Positions 31,001 through 41,593 of a stretch of 64,000 nucleotides of DNA are shown here, piece after piece (position 1 is the first letter of the stretch; the number at the start of each line of letters is the position of its first letter). The notes below the pieces were generated by a model. It made no database searches. It was not told where the DNA came from and saw nothing but the letters and a program-made list of their open reading frames with translations. Made by a program: the position numbers and the translations under genes. The stretch is taken from contig NC_067205.1 in NCBI RefSeq assembly GCF_026262505.1, positions 16,120,001 through 16,184,000 of the forward strand. The letters are read 5' to 3'. Source of the stretch: Trichomonas vaginalis G3. Its lineage: Eukaryota; Parabasalia; Trichomonadida; Trichomonadidae.

Positions 31001-31220
31001 AAATCCAAGAACTTATTTGATGATGATTTTGGTAATGATTCTTGGTTTGATTCCGCCAATTTTCTTGGAGTTCTGCGTTGAACATTTCGGAATGAGATTG
31101 AACAGATTACTCCGCGAACGCAGATATATCGATATCGATGGACCAATTGACTTCGCTGAAGCAATGAAACAAGAATCTGAATTCGAAGAAATGACTTCGA
31201 TTTCAGCTGCTATTCCATAA
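28071..31220 (+). CDS. P4-type ATPase, phospholipid flippase
   Basis: The 1,049-aa protein starting MSEDLSNNHA has the P-type ATPase order. The actuator loop is around AELNGEATVQ, the phosphorylation motif DKTGTLTEN has its Asp at residue 391, TGDKLETA lies near 636, and the hinge GDGANDVGM near 746. About ten membrane segments are visible. The N-terminal GNFIRTTRYTWWSFLPLSL segment is typical of the P4 subfamily, which flips aminophospholipids to the cytosolic leaflet, usually with a CDC50 partner. The actuator motif is unusual: the family consensus DGETNLK reads NGEATVQ here, keeping the Glu but losing Thr and Lys. It probably sits in the Golgi, endosome or plasma membrane. The gene looks intact and single-exon. 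Confidence 0.9.
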   Translation: MSEDLSNNHASSETTSVDAWATIKFLQPSKNYPGQKGNFIRTTRYTWWSFLPLSLLENYRSYTNIYFIIVLIICALPLSPVNYLFTLCPMLVVLAISMIRAGIEDLMKYVQDRRRNNAPVKIYSFGEWVDSISADIRAGDVILVENEQSCPVDMLYLTSSNVNQSANFSMAELNGEATVQTIYPHPHFKGKQFPQAITHRQYEVDVPEPDRDLYKFNAKLKSETDIWPISINNILLRGTSLKYTDWAIGVALRTGHDCKIMMNQRHPPAKMTQFDKDNNTMVLCVFIFKMITVFIISGCCCYFEMHNDFNLLDTVMPSAFKSFWEAFLQYFVLFSYLIPLSLNCTIEICRLFLMFIISYDKYIVEEDRGKSKPHNSSMLGNLGLVTHVLTDKTGTLTENVMQLKEFTDSNGTFTTAEFIKSYEKDAFYSERSLEMLRALALCNTVIVYESKGTLEYNSESPDESAFVKFASEAGVALIQHDQESITLDELGKKVVYKVHAVLPFNSTRKRMSIIVQREGDSNAIIYTKGADNVIYQRAASTKYNNEVNEFSAEGLRTLVFSSRILEDEEIEKFVEEYKEAAASLDNREQKLDSVATSIEKNLNIIGVTGVEDRLQPCVPEAILWLRHAGIKCWVLTGDKLETAIEIGKTSSVILPGADTLILSSSREEETLKSAKCYRDNFDNFKDPVLCLTENATTLLIEKEPEDIIYLCKKVKSVIFCRSTPFMKARIVRLVKSFKGSLTLAIGDGANDVGMIQESHVGVGISGLEGNQAAMTSDFAIPRFRHLIRLIAVHGHWAFDRFAWTAMIMIYKNIVFSFSMLWMAIDTMGSPSSFYDSFFMSCFNLLFTMIPPFIYGWIEQDLPEAQLVRYPQLHRTLPNPMTPPLIAYFCGLGVYQSIIVYYVIRLTMPSSNFTENGFFSYFGVVLIVSVMVSSWLRYWCWVTFLANFGTLFVAILVIMLYGAFMEPEIMSCVLVDMTNPRTYLMMILVMILGLIPPIFLEFCVEHFGMRLNRLLRERRYIDIDGPIDFAEAMKQESEFEEMTSISAAIP

Positions 31221-32092
31221 GAAAAAAAATTGTTTTTTATTTTATTTTTTTGTTGTTTTGTTATTATATATTAGAGATATACATCTTTAATTATATGTCA
31301 TGTTATTTGTAATATTAATGACCAAACGTTTTATACTCATAAATAAAGGATAAAAGCGTTTCTTGAAATTTCTAATTTTATTTTTATTTTATTTTTTTCA
31401 AATTCATATTTGTTACATTTTGGGATAAGTTCTACAAATGAAATCAGATCTCCACAGGTTGTCAATTTATTCATATTGATTTTTGAATATTTATATCAAT
31501 ATTCATTACGCAATAATTCCAATTGGATGTAAATATCAGCTTATTTTCTATATAGATAAGCAGATTATTCACTTATATTTGCTCAAATATTAATATATGG
31601 AGATATTCAGATATATGCCAGGAAAAAACATTGGTAAATAACAGGATAATATCCAATGATTTAATAGCTTAGGTGAGTTGAACACATTAACACATATAAA
31701 AACTTTGAACATTGAGTTTTTTATGTTATCATTATAATTTCATGCTGAATTTACGTTAATTATTGATAGTGAATATGAAAAATAAGCATATAATCAACAA
31801 TATCTGCAAATATTCTTGTTAAATATCCTTGTATTTCAATTCTAACCATTTTGAATCAGATAATCTCAGATGAGATCCAATCCTGATCGAAAACGGTATT
31901 AAATATGAAGAGTCTAAGCGCTGCAATAGTCAAATATCAGAATTAATCTTGATATGATCAAAACAAAATCCCGAACATATAATGAGCAACATTTCGTTTT
32001 TACAGTACGAGAAGTATGTTCCACATAAAAGGTTTGTATAGATTTTAGGTTCCATAGAAAGCGGTTTTACTATCGTTCATCAGAAACCTCCA
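31221..32092. other. AT-rich intergenic DNA
   Basis: Spacer between the P4-ATPase and the small membrane protein gene. No open frame, tandem repeat or RNA gene is supported. Confidence 0.5.
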
Positions 32093-32599
32093 ATGCTGCT
32101 TTATTCGATTATTGCATTATTGTGCAATGAACAATCTGTACAACCAATGGATATATACGGCCAAACAGAAGCACTTACACTTAAAAGTGGATGGGCTTAT
32201 TTTAGCTTCAATTATGGCGACTTTGGACACACAGTAGATATCAAGGCATGGCACAAAGGCAAGGAGATCTCTACAATGTACTACGAATACAATTTCACCT
32301 GCCCAACAAATGAAAGCGAAAAAGTTGAATATGAGCACTTATATGATAACGAAACTCAGACAGCAATTGTTGGCGTTAACGTAGCTGATGCTGCCAATGG
32401 AGACAAGGTTCAAGTTAGTGTTGTATCCAAAGTACGTCCAATCGCCATCAATTCTGCCATGTCATTAATTTATGGCCTCTTCCTCTTCTTCTCTATCAAC
32501 ATTGTTGTTGCTACAATCCTTCAGTACTTCTACTTCAAGAACTCCATGGATCCACGCGAGTATCTTCCACAGGAGAAGGAAGAACAACAAAAGAGCTAA
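32093..32599 (+). CDS. Small single-pass membrane protein, 168 aa, unrecognised
   Basis: The protein begins with a short hydrophobic signal-like segment (MLLYSIIALLC). A luminal or extracellular domain of about 110 residues follows, predicted beta, with possible N-glycosylation sites (NFT, NES). One membrane segment lies around residues 132-152, and a short charged cytoplasmic tail ends EKEEQQKS. Size and layout resemble p24-like cargo receptors, but the coiled-coil stretch of that family is not seen, so I leave it unnamed. It is a separate host gene downstream of the flippase, with codon use like its neighbours. Confidence 0.7.
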   Translation: MLLYSIIALLCNEQSVQPMDIYGQTEALTLKSGWAYFSFNYGDFGHTVDIKAWHKGKEISTMYYEYNFTCPTNESEKVEYEHLYDNETQTAIVGVNVADAANGDKVQVSVVSKVRPIAINSAMSLIYGLFLFFSINIVVATILQYFYFKNSMDPREYLPQEKEEQQKS

Positions 32600-33750
32600 T
32601 GATGTTATCTCATTCTATAAACATATCTTTTATTTTTAGAAATATGAAAAATCCCTTATTTTAATGTAAAACCTAAAAAAATTACGTAAAAATAAAAAAT
32701 TTATGAATTTTACAGTGGAAATCTAAGGTGTTTATGTTTTATTGCATTTTAATTTATCAATTTGGGCTATTAAGATCGTTGTCCAAGACAAATATGAAAA
32801 ATTAATAATTATCTCAAAAACAAATATGCTCAGACTTCATATTTACAAGATTTGTGGGCTGTAATTCGCTTTCTTTTTTACAAATACTTGTTTAAAATTG
32901 TATTAGCAAATGCTCATGCTTGTCAGACTGCAATAAGCAAGATCTTATTTAACCTTTCAGAAAACAAGAAATAAGCGCTGATAATTCCAATTAATTTTAG
33001 AATCTTTTCAAAAATATAAATAGAAATGCTCATTTTGCCCTGAATAGACAAAATTATTAAGAGCCTAGACATTAGAGTCCAAATGCTGATATATTGACTT
33101 CATCTGAAGAAGATATCAATTAATTAAGCTAATTCAAACATTTCATTAATAACTGAAATGAAAATGAAGAATGCGAGATAATGTTTGCATGTTACTATGT
33201 GTACAAAATATGTTTGTATCGATATTAATCTCAAATATTGTAAAAAAATTGAAAAAATAATTAAAATATGAAACTAATTCATAGGCATGTGTATACTTAT
33301 GAAAGTTTTGATTCGCTGATTAGAAATTTAGTGAATCTAGCTATATTGATGAAAGCTGAATTGAGATTACCCAATTTGTAATAAGCAAAAAATTTCGAAA
33401 TAATCGTCGAAGACTGTAGCAAATTGAGAGGACCGACCTAATCGTACTTTTGTATCTGACGATGGATATAGATACTATAAAATATTCTCACACCAAATTT
33501 CATAGTTAGAAATTTTTGGGATCAAAATTCGAGGTGGGATTTCTGAAAATTGCCTGAATGAATATGACTTATTTTTATGATATTTACAATGCTCATTATA
33601 TGGACAATCTATATTCCCAATATCAGAGATTTATTGTTTTTTTTCACATTTCTGACATAGGAAAGACTATCGAATTTAAATGTGATTGTTTAATGAATTT
33701 GTGCAATAGTAATTTCATATTCCGATCCAATTTGAGAGTATTTTGAAACA
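32600..33750. other. AT-rich intergenic DNA
   Basis: About 1.1 kb without a supported gene. A 62-codon frame at 33,558 has no family signal. Confidence 0.5.
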
Positions 33751-35789
33751 ATGATTTCCTTTTTGCTTTTTTGGAGAGCAGAAGACTTTTTTTATCAAAA
33801 AGTATTCAATGATCCTATCATATTTCCTGTAACATATTCTATCAATAATGTTAAACAAAGAAAATGCTCAGTTAATAAAGATGATGAAACAATTAGCTGT
33901 CCTCAAGGAACAAATATTAGTAATTCAGCATTTGTAACAGCAACTATAAATAATTTGCCTTCTGGCTACTTTAATATCTTAAATTTTACATGTAATTCCT
34001 TAAAAGCTAATCCGAAACAAGAAATTCAAATCATTATCAGATCAAATGGTACAGGGAGAAGCTACTTTTTCAAACCTGATGGCTCTGAACAGTCAAACCC
34101 AGTTATTCCAATTGTAAATAATTCTCAAATCGAAGCATACTTTCTTTCACATGAAGGAGAGAGTATTTTTAAGTTACCACAGCTTAAAATTATTAACCCA
34201 AATATTGAAAGAAAAGAATACGGAAAACCTAAATTAACTAAAATTGAAAAGAATGTTTATCGAGCTTCAGTTGAAGTTACTCCAACAGAAAAACTATATA
34301 TACAATCAATGTTTATTTCAAATAGTTTTGGTCTTCCAAAAACAATGTATGAATATAATTATCCAATTCCAGATTCAAAGACAAATGTAATGATCATTCC
34401 AGTTATAGCAAACGAATCAATCATTATAGGAATTGATGTTTATAATGATGAATACTTTTGTGCATGGCATCAAAGAACAGATGTAGAAGGATCATATATG
34501 GAATTATCCATCAAACCTAAAAGAACATTTACTTTAACATATTTAATTATTGAGAAAGAGTCAGTTAATCTTCGAGATTCTTTAGAGAAATGGCATTTAA
34601 CATTCAAAGACATTTACTGCAATAATACATTTGGTCTTGGCGCATGGGTTGCTTTTCCTCGTCTTAATCAATTTAAAGAAGATTATATTAAACCATTAAT
34701 AAATGTGCTGCAAATGGTAGTCAATTATGTACAGTTATTAGAGATTATGGAAGGAGAGATATCAATGGAAAGCTTCAATGCTCAGTCAATTATAATAATA
34801 AAGGATCTCAGATATATTTCTTATTCTATGGTGCTGCAAGAGATTTAAAGTTAGATTCATTGTTTAAAGCCTTGGATAAGAAGAATTTTACTGGTGTCGC
34901 GTTAGATTCATTATCAGTTCATTTTGCTTTTTATAATACAAATATGCCTACTGAATATTGTCCATTCACATTATTAGATGATAAGAATTATGATAAAGAG
35001 TTTCTTATTACAACACAATTCAATGTTTTTCGCAATCTTTCGAAATATTCACCAAGTGGTTACATGATTAATACATGGATTGGATTCCCACAGTATACAA
35101 AATGGGCTGCTATGTTAGGCTATGAAGTCAATATAGAAAAAATCTTTAGTTCTGATTTTTTATATTTCTGGCAAACTCGAATTGCGCTTGGCTCTCGACC
35201 AATTTCTCATTTACAATTAGCAGGAAGCTGGGATAAATTTGAAGAGTATTTTAGTTATTGTTCTGTTGTTGGTTGTACACCAAGTAGTGAAATAGGTGGA
35301 TTCTGGAATAAAGATGAAAATATGAACAAAGTCAAGCCAACTTATGACAAATGGAGAGAACCATTGATGGAAATGTTAACCGAAACAACATTTCTAGCAA
35401 ATGGAGGTGGAAAAGTTAAGTTTGTTAATGATGAATGGGGTGTTTTCTGTAAAAAAGATGGAACATGTTATGCATCATTTGCAATCAGAAATGAGTCCAC
35501 TGATTACATAGCAACAGTTGACAAAAATCCCGAGTGTTTCTTTGTACCAGAAGGTGTTACATGTAAAACTGATGGAAATAACGTTACGATAAGCAGCAAA
35601 AACAAGTATCGTTCAGCAATCATCAAATTTGATGGAGTTGTATTAGAAGAAAAAAGTAAAGTAGGTTTAATTGTTGGCCTTACAATTTTCTTTGTAAAAT
35701 CAGCAATTTCTTTTTCGAATTCGGATTTAGTGATTTTCAATACAGGTCTTTGGCAAAACAATTCTTTTGAATATTCGTCTGTTACATAA
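33751..35789 (+). pseudogene. Unrecognised secreted/membrane glycoprotein, one frameshift
   Basis: Two frames follow one another. The first (from MISFLLFWRAEDFF) is open to 34,848; the second is continuous from just after 34,690 to 35,789. Between about 34,690 and 34,715 the reading changes by one base: the first frame reads YIKPLIN, the second continues CAANGSQLCTVIRDYG. A single lost base in AATAAATG would explain it. The protein has a short signal-like start, many Asn-X-Ser/Thr sites, paired cysteines, repeated tryptophan motifs (KWHLTF, GAWVAFP, INTWIGFP) and a hydrophobic stretch KVGLIVGLTIFF near the end that looks like a cut membrane helix. I do not recognise the family and see no protease motif. 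Its 3' end overlaps the BspA-like gene on the other strand by about 286 bp. Confidence 0.6.
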
Positions 35790-37503
35790 ATATTTTTTGA
35801 GTAATTGTATATAAAGTTAATTGTTTGAATATTTGTCATGTCAACATTCCCAGAATAATAAAAATCTGATTTTATGAAAGTTACAGAATTTCCTATATTA
35901 AAGTTTGAATGAATAACAACCTTACAAATGGCAGAACATCCATCAAAAACATTTTTTGGAATGTTACAACCACAATTAATATTAACATATTTCAGATTTG
36001 AACAAAACGAAAATGCATTATCTCCAATATATGCTAAATTACGTGGAAGAATAATTTTTGTAAGGTTTGTACAACTAATAAAAGCATATTTTCCGATACT
36101 CGTTATAATTTCAGGAAGCCTTATCTCAAATAATCTCGAACAATGATGAAATGAATAGTCACCAATACTTGTTATACTTTCTGGTATATCAATACTAATA
36201 AGACTTGAACAGCGAAAGAATGTATATTTGCCAATACTCGTTAAACCATTAAGAAGAGTTATATTAGTAAGTTCAGTGCAATAATAGAATGCAAATTCAC
36301 CAATATTTGATATTTTGCCATAAAGTGTTATATTATTAAGCTTGGAACAATGTTGGAATGCACCATTTCCGATATTTAACGCGCCATTAGAAATAGTTGC
36401 GTTCGTTAAACTAGAGCAAAATTGAAATGCATAATTTCCAATATTTGATAAATTTTCAGGAAGTATTATATCAATAAGTTTTGAACATCGAGAAAATGCT
36501 TGAACACCAATATTTGTTAAATTATTTGGAAATTTGACAATAGAAAGTCTTGAACATGCAGAGAATGCCGAACCTTCAATAATACTTAAACTATCAGGAA
36601 GGATTATTTGAATAAGACTAGAGCAACTAGAGAACGCACTTGTACAAATTTTTGTTAAATTATCAGGAAATGAAACATTAGTAAGCATGGTACAGAAAGA
36701 AAATAAGCGCTCACTAAGATTTGTTAAGTGTTGAGGAAGAATTATATTCGTAAGACTAGTACAAAACGAGAATGCTCCATCACCAATGCTAGTTATCTTA
36801 TCGGGAAGACTTTGAATAGAGATGCATGAGCATTGATAGAATGCAAAGGCACCAATGCTTGTTAAACTATCTGGAAAACTTATATTTGTAAGCTTTTTAC
36901 AAGATTGAAAAGCATAACCACCAATATTTGTTAAATTAGTCGGAAGAATTATATTAGGAAGATTCGAGCAATATGTAAAAGTCCCATTATGAATCGTTGC
37001 CAAACTATTAGGAAGGCTAATATTAATAAGATTTGAGCAACCATAAAATGCAAGTGCTCCAAGATACGTTAAATTATCAGGAATAATTATATTAGTAAAA
37101 CCACTACATTCTCTGAATGCATTATTACCAATAGAGGTTAAATTTCTAGGAAAATTTATATTTTTAAGACTTGAACATTCAGAGAATACACCATCATTAA
37201 TACTTGTAAAATATTCAGGAATATTTATATTAGAAAGACTAGAACAACCTGCAAATGCATAAGGTCCAATACTTGTTATGCTATTTGGGATTGTTATATT
37301 ATCAAAACTTGAACAATGATAGAATAATTCTTCACTTATGATTGTTAAATTTTGAGGAATATTAATGTTAGTAAGACGATAACAATATTTAAATGCCATT
37401 GATTCGATAATTTCAGTATTGTCATGAAGAGTTATATTAATAATTTCAGAACACTCAATAAAAGCCCCAACTCCTATTTTGCTTAATTTTTCATGAAAAA
37501 TTA
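35504..37503 (-). pseudogene. BspA-like leucine-rich repeat surface protein, C-terminal part
   Basis: This part is made of more than twenty repeats of about 23 residues with the treponemal (LRR_5) consensus CSSLTNISLPNSLTSIGxxAF. They are the hallmark of BspA-like proteins, a very large trichomonad surface family linked to adhesion. The last repeat is followed by about 130 residues without a clear membrane anchor. This tail is read antisense to the end of the neighbouring glycoprotein gene, so the original C-terminus may be lost. A mariner separates this part from its N-terminus. The frame joins cleanly if the mariner and one TA copy are removed. Confidence 0.9.
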
Positions 37504-37617
37504 TGTCCAAAGGTGCGTTTAGCACAGCGCTCTATATGAGACTATTAAAGGAGATATATGCTGATTATAAATATATAATAAAAAATATGAATATATGTAT
37601 ATGATGAGTATGTTGTA

Positions 37618-37704
37618 TTTTGGCGCCATGCCGGGATATAAAATGAATTTTGAGACAAGAGGCGGTTTCGCGGGAAATTTTGGCGGGATTTTTTTCATTT
37701 TTTT
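37618..37704 (+). promoter_or_regulatory. Cluster of three E2F-like sites plus initiator upstream of the mariner transposase
   Basis: TTTTGGCGCC lies at 37,618-37,627, TTTCGCGGGAAA at 37,666-37,677 and TTTTGGCGGGA at 37,678-37,688. Each contains the E2F/DP core TTT(C/G)(C/G)CG(C/G) or the classical GGCGGGA form. TCATTTTTTT (37,695-37,704), one base before the ATG, is the initiator. The last site and the initiator have nearly the same spacing as in the Kolobok-like element. Confidence 0.6.
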
Positions 37705-37705
37705 A

Positions 37706-38722
37706 ATGAATCATAAAGAAAACATCCTCGCTCTTGCAAAAAAATGCAAAGACTGTAAAAAAATCTACGAGACATTGGTAAAATGCTTCGGTATGGATGC
37801 TCCTAGCTATTCCACTGTAACGTATCATGTTAGGATGTATCACTTCATGAACAAAAAGGCGCCCATCATAAAAATTGACAAAAAATCGCCGGATCAAAGA
37901 AAAATCAAAGCAATTCTTCAAGCGCTAGATGAAGACCCAAGAGCATCACTCAGAAGGATAGAGGAGATGACAAAGATACCACGTACAACAGTCAGTTATT
38001 ATCTGCACAATTATTTGAACTACAAACTAGCGTATACACGTTGGGTTCCGCACAACCTTAATTCAGTTCAAAAAAAATCTAGAGTCTAATCTTCGAAAGA
38101 GCTCCTTTCTATATTGGGTACGTATCAATCCAAGAAGTTTCGCTTTTTAGTAACAGGGGACGAGTCTTGGTTTCAATATGCAACAGAAGCCAAAATCATG
38201 TGGATCCCGAAGGATGAAAATCCGCAAACATTCCCGAAGAAAAAAATTGACACACCAATGATGATGTTGTCGGTTTTTTGGGGCGTGAATGGCATCATCG
38301 CAATTGATATTCTTCAAAAACCTAATACGATGAATGCTCAGTATCTAATTGACAATGTTCTTACTCAAATTATCAATTCTGATGAGTTTGAGAAATCCAA
38401 ACAACAAAAACAAAAGTTTGCAATTCATTTTGATAATTCAAGAGTTCACAAAAGTCATAAGGTAATGAATTACTTGGTGGAAAACAATGTCAAAGTTGTT
38501 CCAAACCCAATTTATTCACCTGATATTGCACCCTCTGACTTTTATTTATTCGGCACGCTAAAAAAGAGAGCTGAAGGACGCGAATTCGCGAGTCCAGATG
38601 ATCTTGAAAATTTTGTAAGAGAGCAATTTGAGCAATTTTCTCATGATGATTTAAAGCGTGTCTTTCAAGCCTGGATCGATCGCTGCGAACGCGTGATTGA
38701 ATCCAATGGTGATTATATTTAA
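37706..38722 (+). pseudogene. mariner transposase, interrupted by one in-frame TAA
   Basis: The start is the ATG at 37,706 (MNHKENILALAKK), one base after the initiator. The N-terminal half has the paired helix-turn-helix DNA-binding domain, with RASLRRIEEMTKIPRTTVSYYL as the second module. The C-terminal half has VTGDESWFQY, then HFDNSRVHKS and SPDIAPSDFYLFG. The second and third catalytic Asp residues are separated by 34 residues, the DD34D signature of mariner. One TAA at 38,087-38,089 (after KKSRV) interrupts the gene, and the frame continues in phase with SSKELLSILG. Otherwise the protein is full length at about 338 residues. It is either a nonsense mutation or a readthrough case. Confidence 0.9.
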
Positions 38723-38802
38723 ATAAACTTTATATATATGTAACTTGTTTATTTCTATTCGCAGTATTCAGGTTTGTGCTAAACACACCTTTGGACACCA
38801 TA

Positions 38803-39106
38803 TATTTATTTTCGAGCATCGGCGAAATGAATAATCTTCAATAGATATTAAGCTTTCAGGAAGAATTACACATTCTAAATTGTTACAATATTCAAAAGCA
38901 TATTTTTCAATCGAGGTAAATCCTTCAGCAATGTGGAGATATTGTAGAGTATCAGATCTATCATGAAAATATTCGGGGATAGATAATCCATTTATTATTG
39001 TTAAATTTGTAATAAAATTATTTTCACTGGGGAAAGAACGGCAGCGTCCCCTATTGATATCTAAAGTATATGAGTTATCACCATTATCTGTAAATACGCA
39101 TGTCAT
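38803..39106 (-). pseudogene. BspA-like protein, N-terminal part, cut off by the mariner
   Basis: The ATG at 39,106 (MTCVFTDNGDNSYTLDI) starts a protein without a signal peptide, as in many trichomonad BspA-like proteins. Two or three leucine-rich repeats follow, ending SFRRCSKINI, where the frame runs into the mariner. Joining this to IFHEKLSKIGVGAF on the far side gives a slightly short but otherwise normal repeat, so this is the beginning of the gene at 35,504-37,503. Host gene disrupted by a DNA transposon. Confidence 0.85.
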
Positions 39107-39837
39107 TTTTTAGAATAATTCTACCTTTTTGACCTGAAGAATTTGTTTTTGAATTTTATGTTAGTTTGAGATCTAATTTCCAAGGATCTATTATAATAAG
39201 TTTAATTGTTTACATTTTCTAGCTTTTAATTTCTAGATCTGCTGGTCAAAAGATAAAAATTATGAATCAAAAATTTAGAAAATCTGAAAAATTTCAGAGT
39301 TACTTTTTCAATTCTGTTCTTAAATTCGGACTTATTTTTTATAACACTAAATCCTTTGTTGGTGTTATATTTTAATATTGAAGAAACATGAATCTTTAAA
39401 CGACAGATAAAATTTTATTGCACTTTTCAATGATAATTGAGAAGAATTTTTTTCCAAGATTGAAATAACATCGATCTCGGCATAACCATCAATTGATAGA
39501 CCATTCTTCTTAGTTTCGAGGTTGTTGAAAGCTATTTTTTAAAATATCAAATTTAAAATTTTTCTGATTTGAGTTATTCAACGCAAATATCATAAATTAT
39601 TATTCTATGCATTAATACAACCACATTATAACGTCTATATATTCAGAAAATAAAATAAAATAAAAAAAAAACATTTGCACTCTGTGAAATATTCAACTAT
39701 CATAATCTACTAAAATCGGAAACAATATGAAACAAATGCTATTGAAGGAAATCATCAAATTAAATCATCTGAATTTGTTTTATTTCATGAAACAATGCAA
39801 TTAAAAGAATCTATAAGCCAATAAAAAAAAAACTCTT
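39107..39837. other. AT-rich intergenic DNA
   Basis: No supported gene. It contains the promoter region of the BspA-like gene on the minus strand. Confidence 0.5.
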
Positions 39838-40953
39838 TTATTGTTTATTTCTTATAATTCTATAAACAAAGTATCCAACAGCAGCAGCAACACCAATATT
39901 TATTACACCGCTGATTATGTAGTTAACTATTGGATTTTCTTCATCTTTCTTTATTCCTTTTTCTTCCTTCTTCTGAGTGCTTTCCTTTGTTGTTTCTCCT
40001 TTCTTGGAAGCATTTTCGTATTCCTTTGCAATCTCTTCCAAGTCGAAATTGAACATAGATATGTCTCCAATCTCTGCACATTTCTCTTTGAGTGATTTCG
40101 CCTTTTCCATGTCGCGTTTGACACCACAACCAGCAGCATACATCTTGCAGAGGTTGTACATAGCGAAGAAGTGGTTGGGATCTATTTTCAGGACTTGGTT
40201 GAAGAGTTCGACAGCTGCTTCCGCATCTTCGAACTGATTTCGCGGTTCTTGTAATGGCGAGTAGATTTCTCCTAACGCATTAAGTGCATCGACAATTCCG
40301 CTCTGTGCGGCTGCTTTAAATTCTTCGATGGCTTCCGAAACATTTCCCATTTGGGCATCAACAAGTCCAGCCATGAAAGTTGATGGCGGATCGTTGAATA
40401 CACGTGCACCAATTGATAAGAATTGCTTTGCCATTAGTGATAACTGTGGATTGTTTTGAGAAAGTAAAATTTTTGCGTATTCGCAAATAGCTGGTGGATA
40501 ATAGTACTTAGCAGCTTCTTCAAGTCTCGATAATGCAAGGTTTAGAAGCATTTGCTTAGCTTCATTGTCGCTTAGTTGTTCAACTAAAGATTGATTATAC
40601 AAGTAAGAGAGGAAAAGGGACTTTGGATCCATTAAATTAGAGTCTACTGTAGGATCTGAGAGCATAATTGGCCATTTTTCAGGTGTTTCTTTAGTAAAAC
40701 GATGGATGATTTGACCTTTTGAGGTAACTTTTGTGTATTTGGTGATTCTGTTGTAAAATGAGCCAGCAAAGAATGGTGGCTGACTTGTAACACCGATATA
40801 AACACACTTGTTGTTACTTGTTAATTCGACTTTCATCAAATCTACGTTGAAATCATCTGGAAAGCTAAATGTAACATCGAAATGGTCTTCAGCATCTTCT
40901 GCTGTCCACTCAAAAGTTTTTAGGAAGTATGGAGAAACGTGAATTTGATCCAT
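39838..40953 (-). CDS. CS-domain and Sel1/TPR-repeat protein with C-terminal membrane anchor
   Basis: The 371-aa protein begins MDQIHVSPYFLKTF. Residues about 8-110 form a beta-sandwich CS (p23/NudC-like) domain: FEWTAEDAEDHFDVTFSFPD, then KVELTSNNKCVYIGV. Residues about 120-300 hold Sel1/TPR-type helical repeats (ALSRLEEAAKYYYPPAICEYAKIL; ALNALGEIYSPL; AMYNLCKMYAAGCGVKRDMEKAK). A Lys/Glu-rich linker and a single C-terminal helix (IISGVINIGVAAAVGYFVY) make it tail-anchored. This suggests an Hsp90/Hsp70 co-chaperone-like adaptor on the ER or hydrogenosome surface; that role is inference. AAAAAGTGACAAAATG covers its start codon, a motif shared with two other genes in the window. Confidence 0.75.
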   Translation of the reverse strand: MDQIHVSPYFLKTFEWTAEDAEDHFDVTFSFPDDFNVDLMKVELTSNNKCVYIGVTSQPPFFAGSFYNRITKYTKVTSKGQIIHRFTKETPEKWPIMLSDPTVDSNLMDPKSLFLSYLYNQSLVEQLSDNEAKQMLLNLALSRLEEAAKYYYPPAICEYAKILLSQNNPQLSLMAKQFLSIGARVFNDPPSTFMAGLVDAQMGNVSEAIEEFKAAAQSGIVDALNALGEIYSPLQEPRNQFEDAEAAVELFNQVLKIDPNHFFAMYNLCKMYAAGCGVKRDMEKAKSLKEKCAEIGDISMFNFDLEEIAKEYENASKKGETTKESTQKKEEKGIKKDEENPIVNYIISGVINIGVAAAVGYFVYRIIRNKQ

Positions 40954-41593
40954 TTTGTCACTTTTTATTTAGTTTGCTATTTAATGTACCAATATTAATA
41001 CAAAGAAAATCAGAGTTGATAGTAGTACAAAGTATAAAGAATTGAGTATTAGAGCCTGTTAGTTCAATAAAATCATGTACAGAGTAAAATGATGTAATAT
41101 GTTCAAATAAATTCAATGAAGGAATCAAAATGAAATGAGAAAAGAAATTATAATCATCAAGATATACTGAAAAATGACTCATATAAGTTCATATAACGAA
41201 ATTGTTATCCTGAAATCTGATCAGTGCATTTTCAGTTTGTATTTTTTGAAAGAAGGGTCACCAATAAAAATTATGAGTATATTTCTTAATAACTTAATGA
41301 AAATTCTTTATGAATATTTAAAATACATAATGGTCTCAAAAAATCTTATAGTAGAATGAACAATGAATTAAATTAACAAAAGGTTTATCCATTCGAAGAT
41401 TTTAAACAGTCTTGTGTAGTTAATCAACATTTGATATCAGAGATAAAGTTTTTATGACTCAAATACATGTGGATAATGTTTTGTCTAAATAATAAAATTT
41501 AAAATTCCGAGAATCCTTAATAAAAAAGAATTATTTTTTTTTGTCAAATTTTAAAAATTACAAAAAATTATTTTAATATCTAAAAAATAAATA
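40954..41593. other. Intergenic DNA between two minus-strand genes
   Basis: No supported gene. It includes the promoter of the CS-domain gene and the 3' flank of the DDB1-like gene. Confidence 0.5.

Larger units (their letters stand above)
37504..38800 (+). mobile_element. mariner transposon (Tvmar-like), about 1.3 kb, inserted in the BspA-like gene
   Basis: Terminal inverted repeats share TGTCCAAAGGTG followed by GTTTAGCACA (37,504-37,526; right copy inverted at 38,776-38,797), with one internal mismatch. TA dinucleotides flank the element (37,502-37,503 and 38,801-38,802), as expected for mariner. The right end carries three extra bases relative to the left. The interior encodes a DD34D transposase with one in-frame stop. 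Length and content match the Tvmar family of trichomonads. Confidence 0.9.

Noticed and set aside
32093-32599. p24 (emp24/gp25L) cargo receptor
   Set aside because: Length and topology fit, but the GOLD-domain cysteine pattern and coiled-coil segment are not seen, so the gene was left unnamed.
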